This document shows, piece by piece, positions 36,609 through 50,800 of a DNA stretch of 64,000 bases. The DNA lies in contig SSBO01000012.1 of NCBI GenBank assembly GCA_005281725.1, forward strand, positions 6,575,177 to 6,639,176, in the 5' to 3' direction. The notes beneath the pieces were generated by a model that was given only the letters and a program-made list of their open reading frames with translations, was not told where the DNA came from and did not search any database. The position numbers and the translations under genes were made by a program. Source of the stretch: Wuchereria bancrofti (lineage: Eukaryota > Nematoda > Chromadorea > Rhabditida > Onchocercidae). How positions within the stretch are numbered: the first letter of the stretch is position 1; every line of letters starts with the position of its first letter.

Positions 36609-39600
36609 ATATTCAGTCCTAACTAAAACTAAAAACTACACCAAATTTTTGTCCAATTTTTTAGTGGAAAAGAAATATTTCTTAAAAAGTATTTCGAGAT
36701 AATTTCATTTTTCAGTCTCATGACATTCAAATTTAAAAGGGAAACTTTTACAATTCAATTTCTTTGAGTCTTGCACGATCAAGTTAGGAATGGAAATGCA
36801 GTAGCACACCTGTACAGTAGAGTATCGATACGTTTTCTATATAGAGAGAAGTATCTGATGAGACTGAAAATGAAAACTATTAAGTGTATGCTCCCATTAT
36901 TAAAAGATCACTACAAAGAACAGGTAAAGGTCAACCCCAAATGACCCCATATGCCACTGCGACAAACAGATATTCATATATTAGTCTCTTGATGGCGAAT
37001 TATCCAATGCATTTCCCTTTCCCTTTTCCCTCCCCTTCCCCTTCCTCTTCCCTTTCTTTTTCCCTAACTCTATACTGAGAACATATTAGTTTCGAACTCA
37101 TTCATTCTTGAAAAAGCGATCTCGTTGAACTGCTGGGTCTGGTTTAGAACTCTTCACTAAAATTTGTGGATTACCGTTGAGAAAATTCAATATTTAAGAA
37201 TTTGTAGAGATAACCCTAATTTGGATTGACGTAATCTGTGATATCAAATCTCGAAGAATACTATTGTTATGATCTTCATAATCGTAGCTACGACTTGTTA
37301 TCTTGCTTGAATTTCATGCTTTAGCAAATTTTACATATTTTATAATGCTACGAAAAAAGTTAATTGCTTATTGAACTAAAAAAATTGCACAAGCTTTGCC
37401 AAAGCGGTTTTCATTTATAATTTCGCAGTTAATAAGTGAAAAGAAGTGAAGAAGAAAGAGAAGGGTGGTACTCATATCTAAATAGTATTAATTCGTACTG
37501 CTGCACTGTCACTCAGTTCGTAGTAAATATCGAATTGTTACACAAGTTTACTAGACACAAAAATAACATCATATTAACTGAACCGCACCAGAAATAAATT
37601 ATTCTCTAAGAACTCAGTGCTAATAAATACTTCTCTTTAAGAATAAATATATTGCATTTAGCATATAGATTGCAAGAGAAGGATTAACATGATGAGGTCG
37701 TGGACGTAAACAGTATTAATTCATTTACAAAACTTTGAATAGCTTTCAAAGATAGTGTGAAGGTTTTGAGAACATCTAAAAAACAGAAAGATGCTGAAAT
37801 TAAATATTTGGTAGTTTAAAGTGATCTCCTTGCATGAAACATGCTACACTGTTAATTTTTCGCTTGAGGAATGTAATTCTGTCATCTTAGCAGGGAGTGA
37901 AAGAAAAAGAGAAAAAAGAAAGCGTTTATAACAGCATTATGAGATAATTTCAAGTTGTCATCATTTTTCATAAAACATTCCGATAATTACCATGACTATA
38001 ATAGTACTGAGTTAGTTGTAATTGCATGTCTACAGTGTTAAACGCTGTTAAAACCAGTCATCCTGAATCCAACAGCTTTACGAGCACAATTTTACCACTA
38101 ATTGGATATTTATTGTAATCAAATAGATGACCCATTTATACTGACGTGAAAAATGAGCAGAACACCAGTCATAATTAAGCAAAACTGTTTGAAATAGCCA
38201 CACGTTTGTTGTTCTCCTTCCTTTTGTTCATGTAATTAATGTTTGTTCATTCATATAAAGTTTGTTTATGTAATTAAGAGTAATATTAGTAATGGCCTCT
38301 TTATTTGAAATCAAGTAGTTGATAATATAAGGTAAGAAACATTTTACTGTCTTCATTCTTTCCTTCAACTGTAGCTCAAGTCATAGATTGGTTTGAAGGT
38401 GAACATGAGTGGTTTTTGTACTATTTTCGGAAGAATAAATAGTACTAATCAAAAGCAAATCATCATTTACTTTAGATTAGTTTATGCTCTGCTTTGCTCT
38501 CATTTGTGTAAGTTAACTAATTAAGTGAGATCCATTTAATGAAAGGAAAAAAAAAACGCAGATTGAAGTTGGAATAAAGTTTTCATCCTAAATACATTAA
38601 AATTTCTCGCTTTTAGTAATTCAAAAATTGGTTGCTGTCGAAAATTGGTGTATATATTGAAAAAGCATAAAACACTTTTGATTCCTCAGTCCATAATTTC
38701 AACTTATACAGCAAATGGTAGGTTAAAAAAAATAACTTTATTTAGGCAGAATACACAAAATCTGTTTTCCATTCAATTTAATTTTTTAATGGACTCTGAT
38801 TTGAGATCGAATTGGAGACAATTTAATACAGCTTGATAATGGCAAAATGCAAAGAATGGATACTGATCTCAATTAATATTTTATAACGCAACGACTTACT
38901 GTAATAGTATTATCCATTCGTAACTAAACATGCAGGTAGGTATTATAATCCATACTGGCAACCGTTCCTTATTGGATATTTCGAATTAAATCCAAATATC
39001 CCTCGTTAATGAGTTGCCATTTTTATTCTTTATATATAGAGCATGAAAAACAGAAGTGGTAAATAATTTCAAGAACAATCAAGTTTTGTTTAAAACTTTT
39101 GAAAAAATGAATAGTTTAAAACAACAGGCGGATTATCCGACAAAGAGGGAAATGGAATAGTTGTAAAACTCCCACACTTCCGTATTTTTATGAAATAAAT
39201 TCATCTCGCATTTATCTATGGTTAAAAGTTAAAATACTGCTTTCCGAAATGAAAAAAGACTGGAATTATTTATTAAATAATCTGTTTGCAAAAATTTAAT
39301 ATCTGCTCGTAAAGTAAAATGGACTTCTTTTAGATCCAAAGATAAAGGAGTCGAAAGCGATTATTTAAAAGTAATGTTCTTAAAGTTTAAACTGGACAGC
39401 CACAACAGATTCCGAAATAGCAGCATGAACCTCCAGCAAAGTTCAATAATTATCTTATAGGTCCTTTTGCCATGTGATTTAAGAATCTGCTATGGTTTAA
39501 AAGCCATTTTAAAAATCATTTAAAAAAAAAACCAATGGGTTTATTTTGAAACGTTGTGTACTTTCAACAGTGAGAAACATTAATTAAGAAAACCAGAAAA

Positions 39601-42600
39601 AAGTCATTCGAATTCTCCCTATCAATTTCCACTTCTAAAATATGTGTCTTTTGATTTCTTTTCAAATATAACATTGCAGATTCAAATCCCATCACTGTTA
39701 GAATATTGAAAAACTTTCAATAAAAAAAAAAAAAAAACAATATAATTCAGTGCAACAAGGTTATTAGCAATGAACATTCTATTTTTTAAAAAAGCAGTAT
39801 TTATAAAGCATTAAAGTCGTCAATTTAATTACTTATAAGATAGTTTGCTGTAAAATCCAATATTTTTTTTGTAAAATCCAATTTAATGAGCTAGACGTTC
39901 AAAAAAAACTGCATATTGTTAATCTGACCACTAGATTATCAACTCGATCGTGGTTGATAATGAAATCAATAACGTACTTAACAAGAAAAACAGCGATCAT
40001 ATCAGTTTTTGGAACGTCGCATAGGAGTCAATTCAAACGAAATGAACAGCTTCTTTAATTTGAATTTTTAAATGATGACGTGAAAGCTTCTAAACAGTTG
40101 TAACTTCTAGAGTTTTAAAGTACTACAGGAATTCTAAAGTTATATCTACAAATAACTAACAACTTATTAAATATATGCTGAGCTGTTTTTTCCCTTAAGA
40201 CTTCTTTTTTATTTAAGATTAGCGTCCCAAATAGATGTAGGAGATTGGTCACCTATGGTCAGTATCTAATCAAGTACTAAAAAAGTATCCCTACTTATCC
40301 AAAATTTTGTCATTCCCATTGTATTTAAAAATGCTAGTTTCGGAAGACATGCAATCGTTTTTTCCAAATTAGACATCTGTAGAAATCTTTGTTAAAGTAC
40401 TGAAAAAATGAAGTTATTGATTGCTTAGTCCTAAATTCCCACTGTTTTCATGGAAGTACATGTTTCTACTTTCAGTTCTGCTTTAGTTAAGAATATATTG
40501 CACAACGGCTCTGGATGAAATAAAAGCGAATAATTGAATTTAAAATTGTATGACTAATGCGAATTTCATGATCTCTATAGTTGTCGGAAAAACTCAGTTA
40601 TAATATGTCGAAATAAATTTGCATTGAATCCATAAGACCGAGGATTGTTTACTTAAATACTTCTTGGATGAATGTTTCAGTTTTATATCTCATGTAAGGA
40701 ATCCAATACTCATCCAACTGTAGTTGAGCTTATTTATATTGTTTAAAATGTCGCAGTTTGTTAACAAAGAATTTGCTGAAAATTGCTCCTAATTAGATTG
40801 TTGAGGTTTTCTGATTTAAAGGCCAAATTTAAATTTAATTGTTTACAAGGTTATCAGTTATTTGTTTTATTAACCTCCGCTGTTGCATGTCAGCTCCCTT
40901 GAAATGTGCTTTGTTATAAGACGATGCTTACCACATGAAAATTCATATCCCCCCCCCCCCCTACTGTCCAAGGTAGTTTATTAGTATCTTTAAGTTTCAG
41001 TTCGGTTGTTCTGGCGCACTCATTCAGCACCACTCTATTTTCCTCTTTACGTCATATTTGTATATAACACCTCTACAAAATTATCACTGTATTGTCAATA
41101 TAGATCAATATTTATGTGACGTGGTTATTAGTGAATAAAATTAATTATGATAGACTCCTTCACAACATATTCGTCTGTACCAACTTCAAAGCATAAACAA
41201 TAAAACTTCCCTAACAGATCCGTACAGGTTCTCGACAACAGCTAAATAATTTAAACGTCAATAAAAGTAAATTAATGAACTGAGCTTAAAGATAAACAAT
41301 CAAAACTATTTCGTTTCCAGCAATCAGTTGAGAAACATTATAAGAATGGATGTTGGCATACTTGTAATCAATAAAATAAAAAGGATTCTATTAATGGAAC
41401 AAGAATGACGGTTCCGTATTCCTTCTGATTATTTCTCAGGGAAGAATATTACACCACTATGTTTTTGAAATCATGATAAGATCCTTGCGTGTCCGAAAAT
41501 TTTTAGGGAATTCATGATAGCAGATGATTTCAAAGCTGAATGTTAGAGACATTTTAAGAAAATTTTTTGTTTAATTTGCAGAAACTATATACCTTTCACG
41601 AGAAAATCCAGTTGCATCCTCGTTTTTTTTTTTTTTTTTTAAATTATATAAAACTAACTTAAAGGTCAAATCGAGATTCCTTAGATATAGAAACTGTCCA
41701 AAGATGAAAAACCTAACATAAGAAATTAACTGACAATTAGAAACAAAATTGAAGGAACTGGAACTCATTAGTCAGAAACGGACTGAAATTAAATGAAATG
41801 AAGGTATAAGGTTCGCTGAAAATCAACGATTTCACAAAAATTTGAAATTATTACACTTAGACTTTGCGAGCAGAATTTTTTCTTTAACTCCTAATCCTAC
41901 TATTTATAACTTTGAAACATTCATTTTATCAGCTTTCTTAAGGGAATTAACTAGAAACGGAAAATGCATCGCATCTTGATGCATTGTATTTTTGTTCAGA
42001 TATATCGTAAGACAAACGGAAATTTTTTCACTCGCGCGTTCATCGCATCAGCGAGTCCAAAGATCTAGCTATAAGTGAAAATTCCTATGAATTCGGACAT
42101 TTATTACTATTAGTGCTAAGATGACTATAAGATAATTACAAATATGTATTCCTATCTGAGTTGTTGCTATTTGATTTGAACGGGATTTTGGCTGAAAAAA
42201 TCTTCCACTTGCCAAAGAACTTTGAAAATTCAGTTTCTGCATACTAAATACTATTTCCATATTTTAAACGTGGAAAACATTTATGTAATTATATGTTTCT
42301 CATTTTTCGAGAAGGAAATACTTGATGAGACACAAATTCCTGGAATTATTCTATGTTGGAAGACTTTTGGAAATGGAAATACTTTATTATGGAAAAGAAA
42401 CAAAGGACAGAAACAAATTGTGTGGACTTAATTGGATTTCCATCCTTTAAAAGCTTTTAAATTTTCTTTGCTGACTAATTCAGAAATCCTGATTTTGATA
42501 TTCAAAGCCACCAAATATAAATTTATCTGGATATAAACAAAATCAAGAATCTTAACTTCGTATGCTAACCTGTTATGGCTGAAGTTTATACAAATGTGAA

Positions 42601-45600
42601 CTGAACCGAACGAAAAAATTGAAACAAAGCATGAAATGTTGGAACGCATTTAAATGTTTTTCTTGCCATAACAATAATTTGTTTAGTAATTATTTGATCG
42701 GAATGCTTTTCTTTACTAGAATTATTCCAGTTGGATTAACAATTGCCGCTCTATAAATATCATTCATGTGAAAAATTATATTAAATTAAAAAATATACAT
42801 TCGAAAAAAATTTACATTACTGTGTAATACATGTAGCATAAAAATTGTTTCGAAGTCTAAGCCACGATTAAGATAAGTTCAATGGGGAAAGCAAATGAAT
42901 AACTTCCTTGAATGACTCTTTAGAACTTTGCTGCCTGAAAATTTGTAATTCTTCTATAATCTCAAAACCAATAAAAGAATTAATAACTGTTGAATTTTTA
43001 TCAGAAACTAAGTAACCATCAGTTTTACTTAGTTTTTTTCTGCCAATCATTTATGGCATTAAATTGATGAGATCAGCGTCATTCAGAATAATATTCTTCG
43101 TATGCGATAATCTATATGATTATGATATTGTAGTGTTGTTTTAAAGTGTTTTTTTAGTGTTATTTTAAAGATTTCAACATCAGTTAGTCCGAGCAATGCA
43201 ATAATGTAACTAACATCGTAATGTTAGTTTTACTATCACTACCCTTTTATAAATCATTAATATTATCAAGCACCAGCTTTAAGCGTACACATTGTGTTTT
43301 CAGATCCGCATAGAAGATCCAGGTTTTATTGTTGAACACCAGGATAACTATACTTACAATTTTTGATATCAATTTAGGTGTCTGTCCAGCTGTTTGATAC
43401 AAATCGTAATATAGACTACCAACCAATAACCTGGTGTCAAAGGCATCGAGCAGCTGTCTTTTGCTCCTGAATGAGAAACAAAGTGGATGGAACAGTAAAT
43501 AAGTGGTACAAAGAAAAAAGTCAGAAGGGATTCTTCCTCAAAGATTGTGTTATTTGTAGCAGAAAGAGAGGGAGAGAGAGAAAAAAAACTGAGACCTAAA
43601 GAGATTATATGTATAAACAGTTTAAAGGAAAAAATGAATTGTTGGAGGAGTTCAGAAAGTTGCAGAATAACAGTATATCGATCGAAACATACATTAAGAA
43701 ATGTCTCCAGACATATAATAGGGAAAATGTGAATAAGTGCTTAGTTAATGGTTAGCCGCTTGCTATTCAGTATTTCTATCTGTTGTGTGGGAAATAGATG
43801 AATGACATACGTGATTGGATTATGGAAAATTTGGAAGAGTAGTGCTGGAAATCGTAGTCTGCTTCATTTCTTCGAGAATTTTTGTTCTTTTATAATGTAT
43901 TCTTTAACATGAATGGGTCAAGATGACCAGCATTTTCCATCTGCCTGTTTCAGACATAGTGGATAAAGACGAAACAAAGCAAAGAACATCGAGATACGTT
44001 CGTCCAGAAACTGTTGGAAATTTTATGGGGATATCAATCTATGTTAATATCGTCAGTGAAAGTTCTGACCAGTTTCATCAACATTTATTTCTACTATGTG
44101 CTATTAATGGAAAAGCATGTCAGAAGTTTGCCTGACATCTAAGAGCAGAGAAGTGATTCGACTCCTAATATTGGTCCATTGTTACTGCTAAGCACTTACT
44201 GCTATCTGAATGCAATATCGCAACAGTATGATAAGTAGTAGTTGGATAAAATTCATTTTTTCTTTTGTTAAATTTTTGTCCAAAGAAAAATATTACTCAA
44301 TTTCAGGAATACTTCAACTCCAATCATTTCGAGTAACATTTGAAGTGTATTGACGATAACAAATTGTTTAAATACAATTTCATATCGAAGAAGTTTATAA
44401 AAACTTTGCACTATAAATCCATGAAAGGAAATAGCTATGTGAAAATAGGTCTGTTTAAATCATTCTTTTGTCTGACTTTGATTTTGGTAATTTCATCCTT
44501 TGTAACTAATACGAGATTTATACTTATAATTGGGATTTCTATAGATAGTCCAGCATATAAGGGTTTATGCATAATAAAATTGAGATTGACTAACAATCGA
44601 TGAATCCTGCATGTGAGGCTGGTCTTTATTGTTAATATTCTCTGGCGCTCCCAAAATTCAGAGCTGGTGATAAAAGAAAAGGTATATTCAGTTATATCTT
44701 TTAATCAACAGGATTTCAAAATTAAGGTCGAAGCTATCTTGCTAACTTTAAAAGGCAATAAAAGTTTTGTTTTAAAAAAGCTTTATAGTTAATATGAAAA
44801 CCATGTAACCGGATTTTAGGGGCAAGATGCAGTGATCAATATGTGGGGTAACGACGGTAAACTAGAAGAGTCGATCAGTAATGCTGTCGGGTCCTGAAAT
44901 GGGGATATGCTTTATTTGTTTTTGATGCAGTGTCCAGTGGTGCGTTGTAGGAGTGTGGATCAAACCGTTTAAACATACCTGAGCACCTCTACTCCATCAC
45001 TACTTACCACAGAGATCCTTTATAGTTCTCAACATTTGTGTACTTTTCGTCCCATCTAACCCATCCCCAGTTTTGCTTTCGCAATTTACATTTTAACTTC
45101 CTTTTTCTTGACGTATTTCACTTCACTTAGTTGATGTTTAAACATTTCTGCATAATATCATCTTTGTTCTTATCTTCTCATTTGCAAAAGTTACAAGCTT
45201 TTGCGTGTTTATAATGCGACATAAAAAGGTTATTAATAGATCAATGGGAACTTTTTGAACAGTCGATTTCTCAAAGAACTCGACTGAAAAGTGTAAAACC
45301 TGTAAAGAGCGTGTTACTCTAAACGCCAAGTTGTTTCAAATATTTCCTTTAGACTGTCGTGATTTACGCTTCCTTAAGATGTTGGCAGGTATAAGATAAT
45401 AGGCGATAGAAAAAGAAAAACATTGCGGAAAGTGATGTGTTAAGAAACTAGGTGATTGTTAGTAAATTATGCAATTGCAAACATCAATCATACAATATTA
45501 CCGAAAATACAACTATTATTGAATCCTCAGTTTCAGGATATTATCACAGTCACAGTCAGCATCAATTGATTGTGACTGGTTTAAAAACCAAAGATATAAA

Positions 45601-47831
45601 ACGTTATCAAAAAGCGCCTTAAGTAATTATGTCTGTAGCATACAGGATCTTTAATAGTTCTATTTTTTCCAAAGTACCAGCTATTTTCTATGGATAGCGA
45701 ACTAAATACTCACTGGCTTATTTTTACGTCATTTAAAGAAGACAGTCACCGCCAACAAACTCACTATAAAATTTGTCAAACACTGCTTCAAAATTATTTC
45801 AGATGTTTCTTGATGATTAACAACTTGTAATTATTTGCAAGTTATGCTTAGAAGGATGAAAGAAGTTGATTTCTGTCTTCTGAAAAAGTTACAGTGATAT
45901 TCTTATAGATTGAAAAGAAGGAGGAAGGTTAAATGCTAAAGCAGGTTATCTTGCTTCTTGCTTTCTAGTTTGAAGAAATTTCAACTGCAATAAACGTTGT
46001 CAGTTTTACAGCTTGAAACGAGTGGAAGTCAACCTTTATGTGAGATTCTAATAATGTACTTTTCAGCCTACAGTTTAGTACCTTACGACCATAAAATTTG
46101 GTATTTTTTGAAATTTTTGCTTCTTAAGATTTAGATTTTATAATAAGAATAAAGCTAGGACTTGAAATTTGATGATAAGTTGAACTGAAAATGTAGGTTA
46201 CCTGGGTCAAGTAAATTAAAATAAACGATAACATTCATATGAAATCTTAGTTACTGTTGACTTCATAAAAAAATAAATGAACAAAAAGTTATGTAGGAAT
46301 TTCTGATACCAGAAAATTTGAACCGCTTCATTGATTTACAATTCTTTTTTTTCTTGATCGTAAATGAAGGTTATATTTCTTAAATGTCACTTCACTTTTT
46401 TGCTACAATTCGATGTTTTCCAATTTTCTCACCTTTTATGAATCCACAACTCATTGAAATCCGCAGTTTTTGCTTAACAACAGATAAAAAATAACTAATT
46501 GAAATTTTTTGCATCCCACCTTTATTTTTTTCACCTATTTCACTGTGATCCCGACTTTTGAAAGCCTATTCATATATGTTTGAGCATTTATATGTGTGAG
46601 CCCTAATTATCTTGTAATTTTATTATTTATTATATGGTAATAATCCAAACGGAAAATCAGCAAAATTGCCCTATTTAAACTGAAATTTTCAGCTTTTTTG
46701 ACAAAATTTTCCTTAGACGAAATATTAAGTTTGTTGAATGGTTCTCATCGATCAATTCACCCGAAAAAACATTAATGCAATCCTTCCCTGTAATGCAAAT
46801 GCACAATTCATGGTGAGTGATACTGAATAAGGAAACCAATAAGGTGATTCAAGAATATATTGTAGATCTTCAAAAGAATTTTTATGTGCTACCCAGATCA
46901 GTATAAAAATATATCTAGCTTTGGAAATATGTAAATACGTATGGCAGGTGAGTTTTGTTGGTTATGTCCTACTTACTTGCCCTGTTTGATGATTTCAGCT
47001 GTTCTGTATGTATCCCTTGAAAGAAGTGACCAATAGTTTTTACCACTTCAATTACTGTTATTTATCCTTCTCTCTTTTAAAGAATAATCTTTCCCTTATA
47101 TAAATATTAACTCATTTGTTAAGGAAAATTACTGTTCCGGAAATATCAATCTTTCCCTGCAATCGGCAATATTTACCAATTTTTGTAGTTTGCATCTTTT
47201 GTCACTTTTCGTGAGAAAACGAAAGTATCTTTTGTGGTTTTGACGAATGCTATAGTCCATCTTGTTCAGCATGTATGTTGGATGTCGTTTGCTTCTCTAT
47301 ATTATAAGCTTTTGAATCAATTTTGATAGATTTCAGCATCCTTCATTCATCTTAGCACAAAAATGCTTGTCTCTAAATCGCAGAAATATCTCGCAGTGAT
47401 TTCTGAACCTAGGCATGAGTACTAGAAAGAATGCACATTTGTTGCGCTGCTGTGCGAACCCTTAATTAGAGACACATTAAAATCATATAAAGCACTCTTA
47501 CTCTTCGCTGATTCAGATTAACTTATTTCACTTGTTGATTTCAGTATTGTTCTTTTGTTATCATTCTTGACAAATTACAATGATCTAAGCTGAAAAAAGA
47601 TGGGAATTTCTGATCAAATATTCGTTTGCTACTTATTACTATTTTCTATTACTGTTGAACAATATTTTATTAATATCGGAAACTTAATCATGATTTTTAA
47701 ATGCTAAGATATCAGTACTGATTTTGTATCTATGAACTTTCCAGCATCTTAAGATTATCTTCTGATTCTGTGCTCTGAAGATTTATGTTTTTTATATCCT
47801 AGAAGAGTCGCAAAATTTGCACTGATGAAAA
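36609..47831. other. About 11 kb of AT-rich DNA without a supported gene
   Basis: No exon chain, family motif or tRNA-like cloverleaf was found on either strand. It holds a polypyrimidine tract (37015-37064), poly-A and poly-T runs (39722-39737, 41624-41640) and a run of ten C near 40951. A GA-rich purine tract lies near 43555-43590, and a short inverted repeat (CAGTCACA..TGTGACTG) near 45546-45576. It lies between two divergent genes and upstream of the cadherin, so it could hold long-range regulatory DNA. I cannot show any specific element. Confidence 0.4.
37015..37064. repeat. Polypyrimidine tract
   Basis: About 50 bases composed almost only of C and T in CCCTTTTCCCTCC-type units. Simple-sequence DNA that may form a purine:pyrimidine triplex-prone tract; no function shown. 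Confidence 0.7.
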
Positions 47832-50800
47832 ATGGTGTACGGTTTCAATGTTTTGCTTCTGTTACAAATTTGTTCACTACTTTTCGACACCGTTTCACAG
47901 ATGATGATGACGACACTTGCGCTACAAACGGTTCAAAAAAATATCAAAATCTCTTCTTTACATTCGCCGACATTAAAGGTTGCGTTTTTTTCCTCAAAAT
48001 TCCGGTGTTTGCTACTACCATAAGACTGAAGCGAAAAACATTTTTGAAGATTTAAAAACTTCAATTACTTTACTTCTTCCAGCTACCACAATGCAATCAA
48101 CTTCATTATTGTTGAAAATCTACGTACGATGGTTGTTTCATTTCACCTACAATTCTTTAACCAGTCTTGCAAAAATTGCAGGCTTCATCTCATGAAGGTT
48201 ATATAACGGAGTCAGCACAAATGGGTACCGCGGTTCGAGTTTCTCCTTCTGCATTTTCAAATTCACTTCAAATAGACATTTATGATGATGACCTGGTAGA
48301 ATTATTTCAACAACTATTTATGTAGATTCTTTTAATTAGAGTTCTTACACCTTGATTTTTTGCTCATAATTGATACTTTTTAGTTTTTTTTTTTTTGAAG
48401 AGAAAATATTCTACGACATCTCATACTTTATTATTTTGTAGAAGCCTGGCATGTCTCCAGTCAGTTATGAATATATATTAACAGGACTAGGCTCGTCCAT
48501 ATTTGCTGTTGACCAGAGAGGTTATGTCTACTTGAATGTACCACATATTGATGCTGATCCTCCGAATCCATCAACATATCAGCTTCATGTGAGCAATTTT
48601 TCTTTAATAATCTTTTATTCACGAAGAAAAGCAAAGCTAACTAAAGCTAATGAAAAATCACTCCTGAAGAGCTACTAAAATAACGAAACACTTAAAGATA
48701 GAAGCTCGGGAAGTAAACACGACCCCAATTCGTAGTAGTGAACCAATATCAGTAACAATACACGTTATGGATATCAACGATAATCCACCCCGCTTCAGTT
48801 CCTCTATTTATACTGCCAGTGTCAGTGCTAATGGTATTATTGATCGACCTGTCATAAAGGTTAATGCAGATTTCTTTCTAGTCATTCTAACTTTTAAAAA
48901 TAAGAAACAAGAAGTTAAAATATTCTTGTTGAATTTAGATTTATGCAACAGACAATGACACTGGCAAAAATGCACAAATAAGTTACCATTTGGTGTCAAT
49001 AAGTGATGGAGCGTACAATAATTTTTGGTATGACAGTAAAGCGCATCAATTAAATGCTGTTGGAAACTTGAAAGCTGGTGAACGATATGAAGTTAGCACA
49101 GATAAAATCATAAGTTTAATAAATTTATAAACAGCTTTTTCATAATTTGAATTTTAAACCAGTAGTTCATCGATGACAGATCCTGGAGCCCTGTTTAAGT
49201 TGGTCTTGGAATGGCTTCGAAATTATAACTTTAACTGTTACTTGAACAATGCAGTAAAAAATATATTCATGACCGTAGGAATGCAGACGACTCACATCTT
49301 TCATAGTTCGTCTTCCAGAGCTTCACACCTGGTTAATTCAAAAACTAAGATAATTTTCAGATTATACTGAGAGCAACTGATGGTGGCGGCCTCTCAAACC
49401 AAGCAGTAATAATTGTTTATGCTGTGCCTGATAATTTTCAAAAGGTAACAACGCTCGACCAGAAAAAGGAATCATTCGGACGGAACCAGATAGCCGGTTT
49501 ACCTAACTTTTTAGTGGCCAAGTCGCCGATTACATCTACATCTGGTAATTGCCAAACACAATTACATACGAATTGCTTCGATATGTGTTTGAAACAATGG
49601 CTATCATGTCACAGAATGTCCCATCAAAAACCTCGTCCTATCCTAAGATCGAACTGAAGAAAATCAATGTAGCTGTTAGATTTGGCTGGTCAGTTGTGGA
49701 CGAACCGCGCTCTTTACAGTAGTTTATCTTTTGGGTAGAGAAACTTCTCATAGTTGAAAATACTGTTAATATGAAACAATAACTATCGATGGTGAATGGT
49801 TCACAAAAACGGGAAACTTGGAAATTCGCACGAAGATAACTAGTCGATATTTAAAACAGATTATCAGTGACAAGCGAAATGATATGTTACATTTTAAATG
49901 TTCTGTTGTTTCAAGTACAGCACCAATTCGCTCCGATGATCTGAGGAATGGTGCAAATTCATTTACTTTACACAGTTTTTGTAGAAAGTATTGATCCATC
50001 TGAAATGATCCAAACTTACGTTATTGAAATAAGCGAATCAACTCCACCTTACTCCATTATCATTACACTTGGGGTAAGTTTCTAAGAAAAATTATTCCAG
50101 AAGATTTCCTTTGTTGCAAGGTATTTTTCTTCTGAAACTTCTGAAACAATATATTTGAAGTTTTACAGGATGATTCGACGAAGGAACAAGTGTATCACAC
50201 AATCACCGGTGGTAACGAAGATAACAAATTTGCTATCAGAAACGAAATGTAGTTTTATATAATTATAAAAAAAAGGTGTTTCAACTGAAAAGCGAAATAC
50301 CCTGTGAAATTGCATTTAATGTCATTTCTGTAAATCAATATAAACCGACTATTTCTCTATGAAAAAATGAAACTTGAACTTATTTTATTGTAGTGGGACT
50401 TTAATTACGGTGAAGTCGTTTGATAGAGAAGAAACGTCACTTTACACTTTACAAATCGAAACACGCTCTTTAAAGCTAGATCAACACTTGTACTGGACCA
50501 TTGTCCAGGTTGCTATAGCGGTATGTTCATTAGAAATTTGAGCACATTGGTGGAAACCATATATTTTTTAAAACTAAAAAGCATTGAAGATAAGTGAATT
50601 GTGGCTTTTTTATTTTCACTTTAATTTTCATTTTTTATATTAATTCAAAATAATTTGAATAGTGTTCAAGTTCAATTCCATGTGAATTTTATGAAATTCT
50701 GTTCAGGATATCAACGATAATGCGCCAATATTCACTGATCCGCAGCCAGTGAGATTGCGTGTTAATAAAAGTGGTACAGTCAATTTTGCCCCAAATACGT

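Noticed and set aside
45546..45576. Short inverted repeat as a possible hairpin RNA
   Set aside because: The arms are only about eight bases long, too short to support a microRNA precursor or terminator.
47825..48055. Open frame with a TDDDDDTC stretch overlapping the first cadherin exon
   Set aside because: The frame starting at 47832 gives a signal peptide and is the only one whose phase joins the next cadherin exon.
49445..49657. Extension of cadherin exon 6 to the stop at 49657
   Set aside because: A GTAATT donor at 49545 gives the phase needed by the next exon, and the rest of the frame is not cadherin-like.
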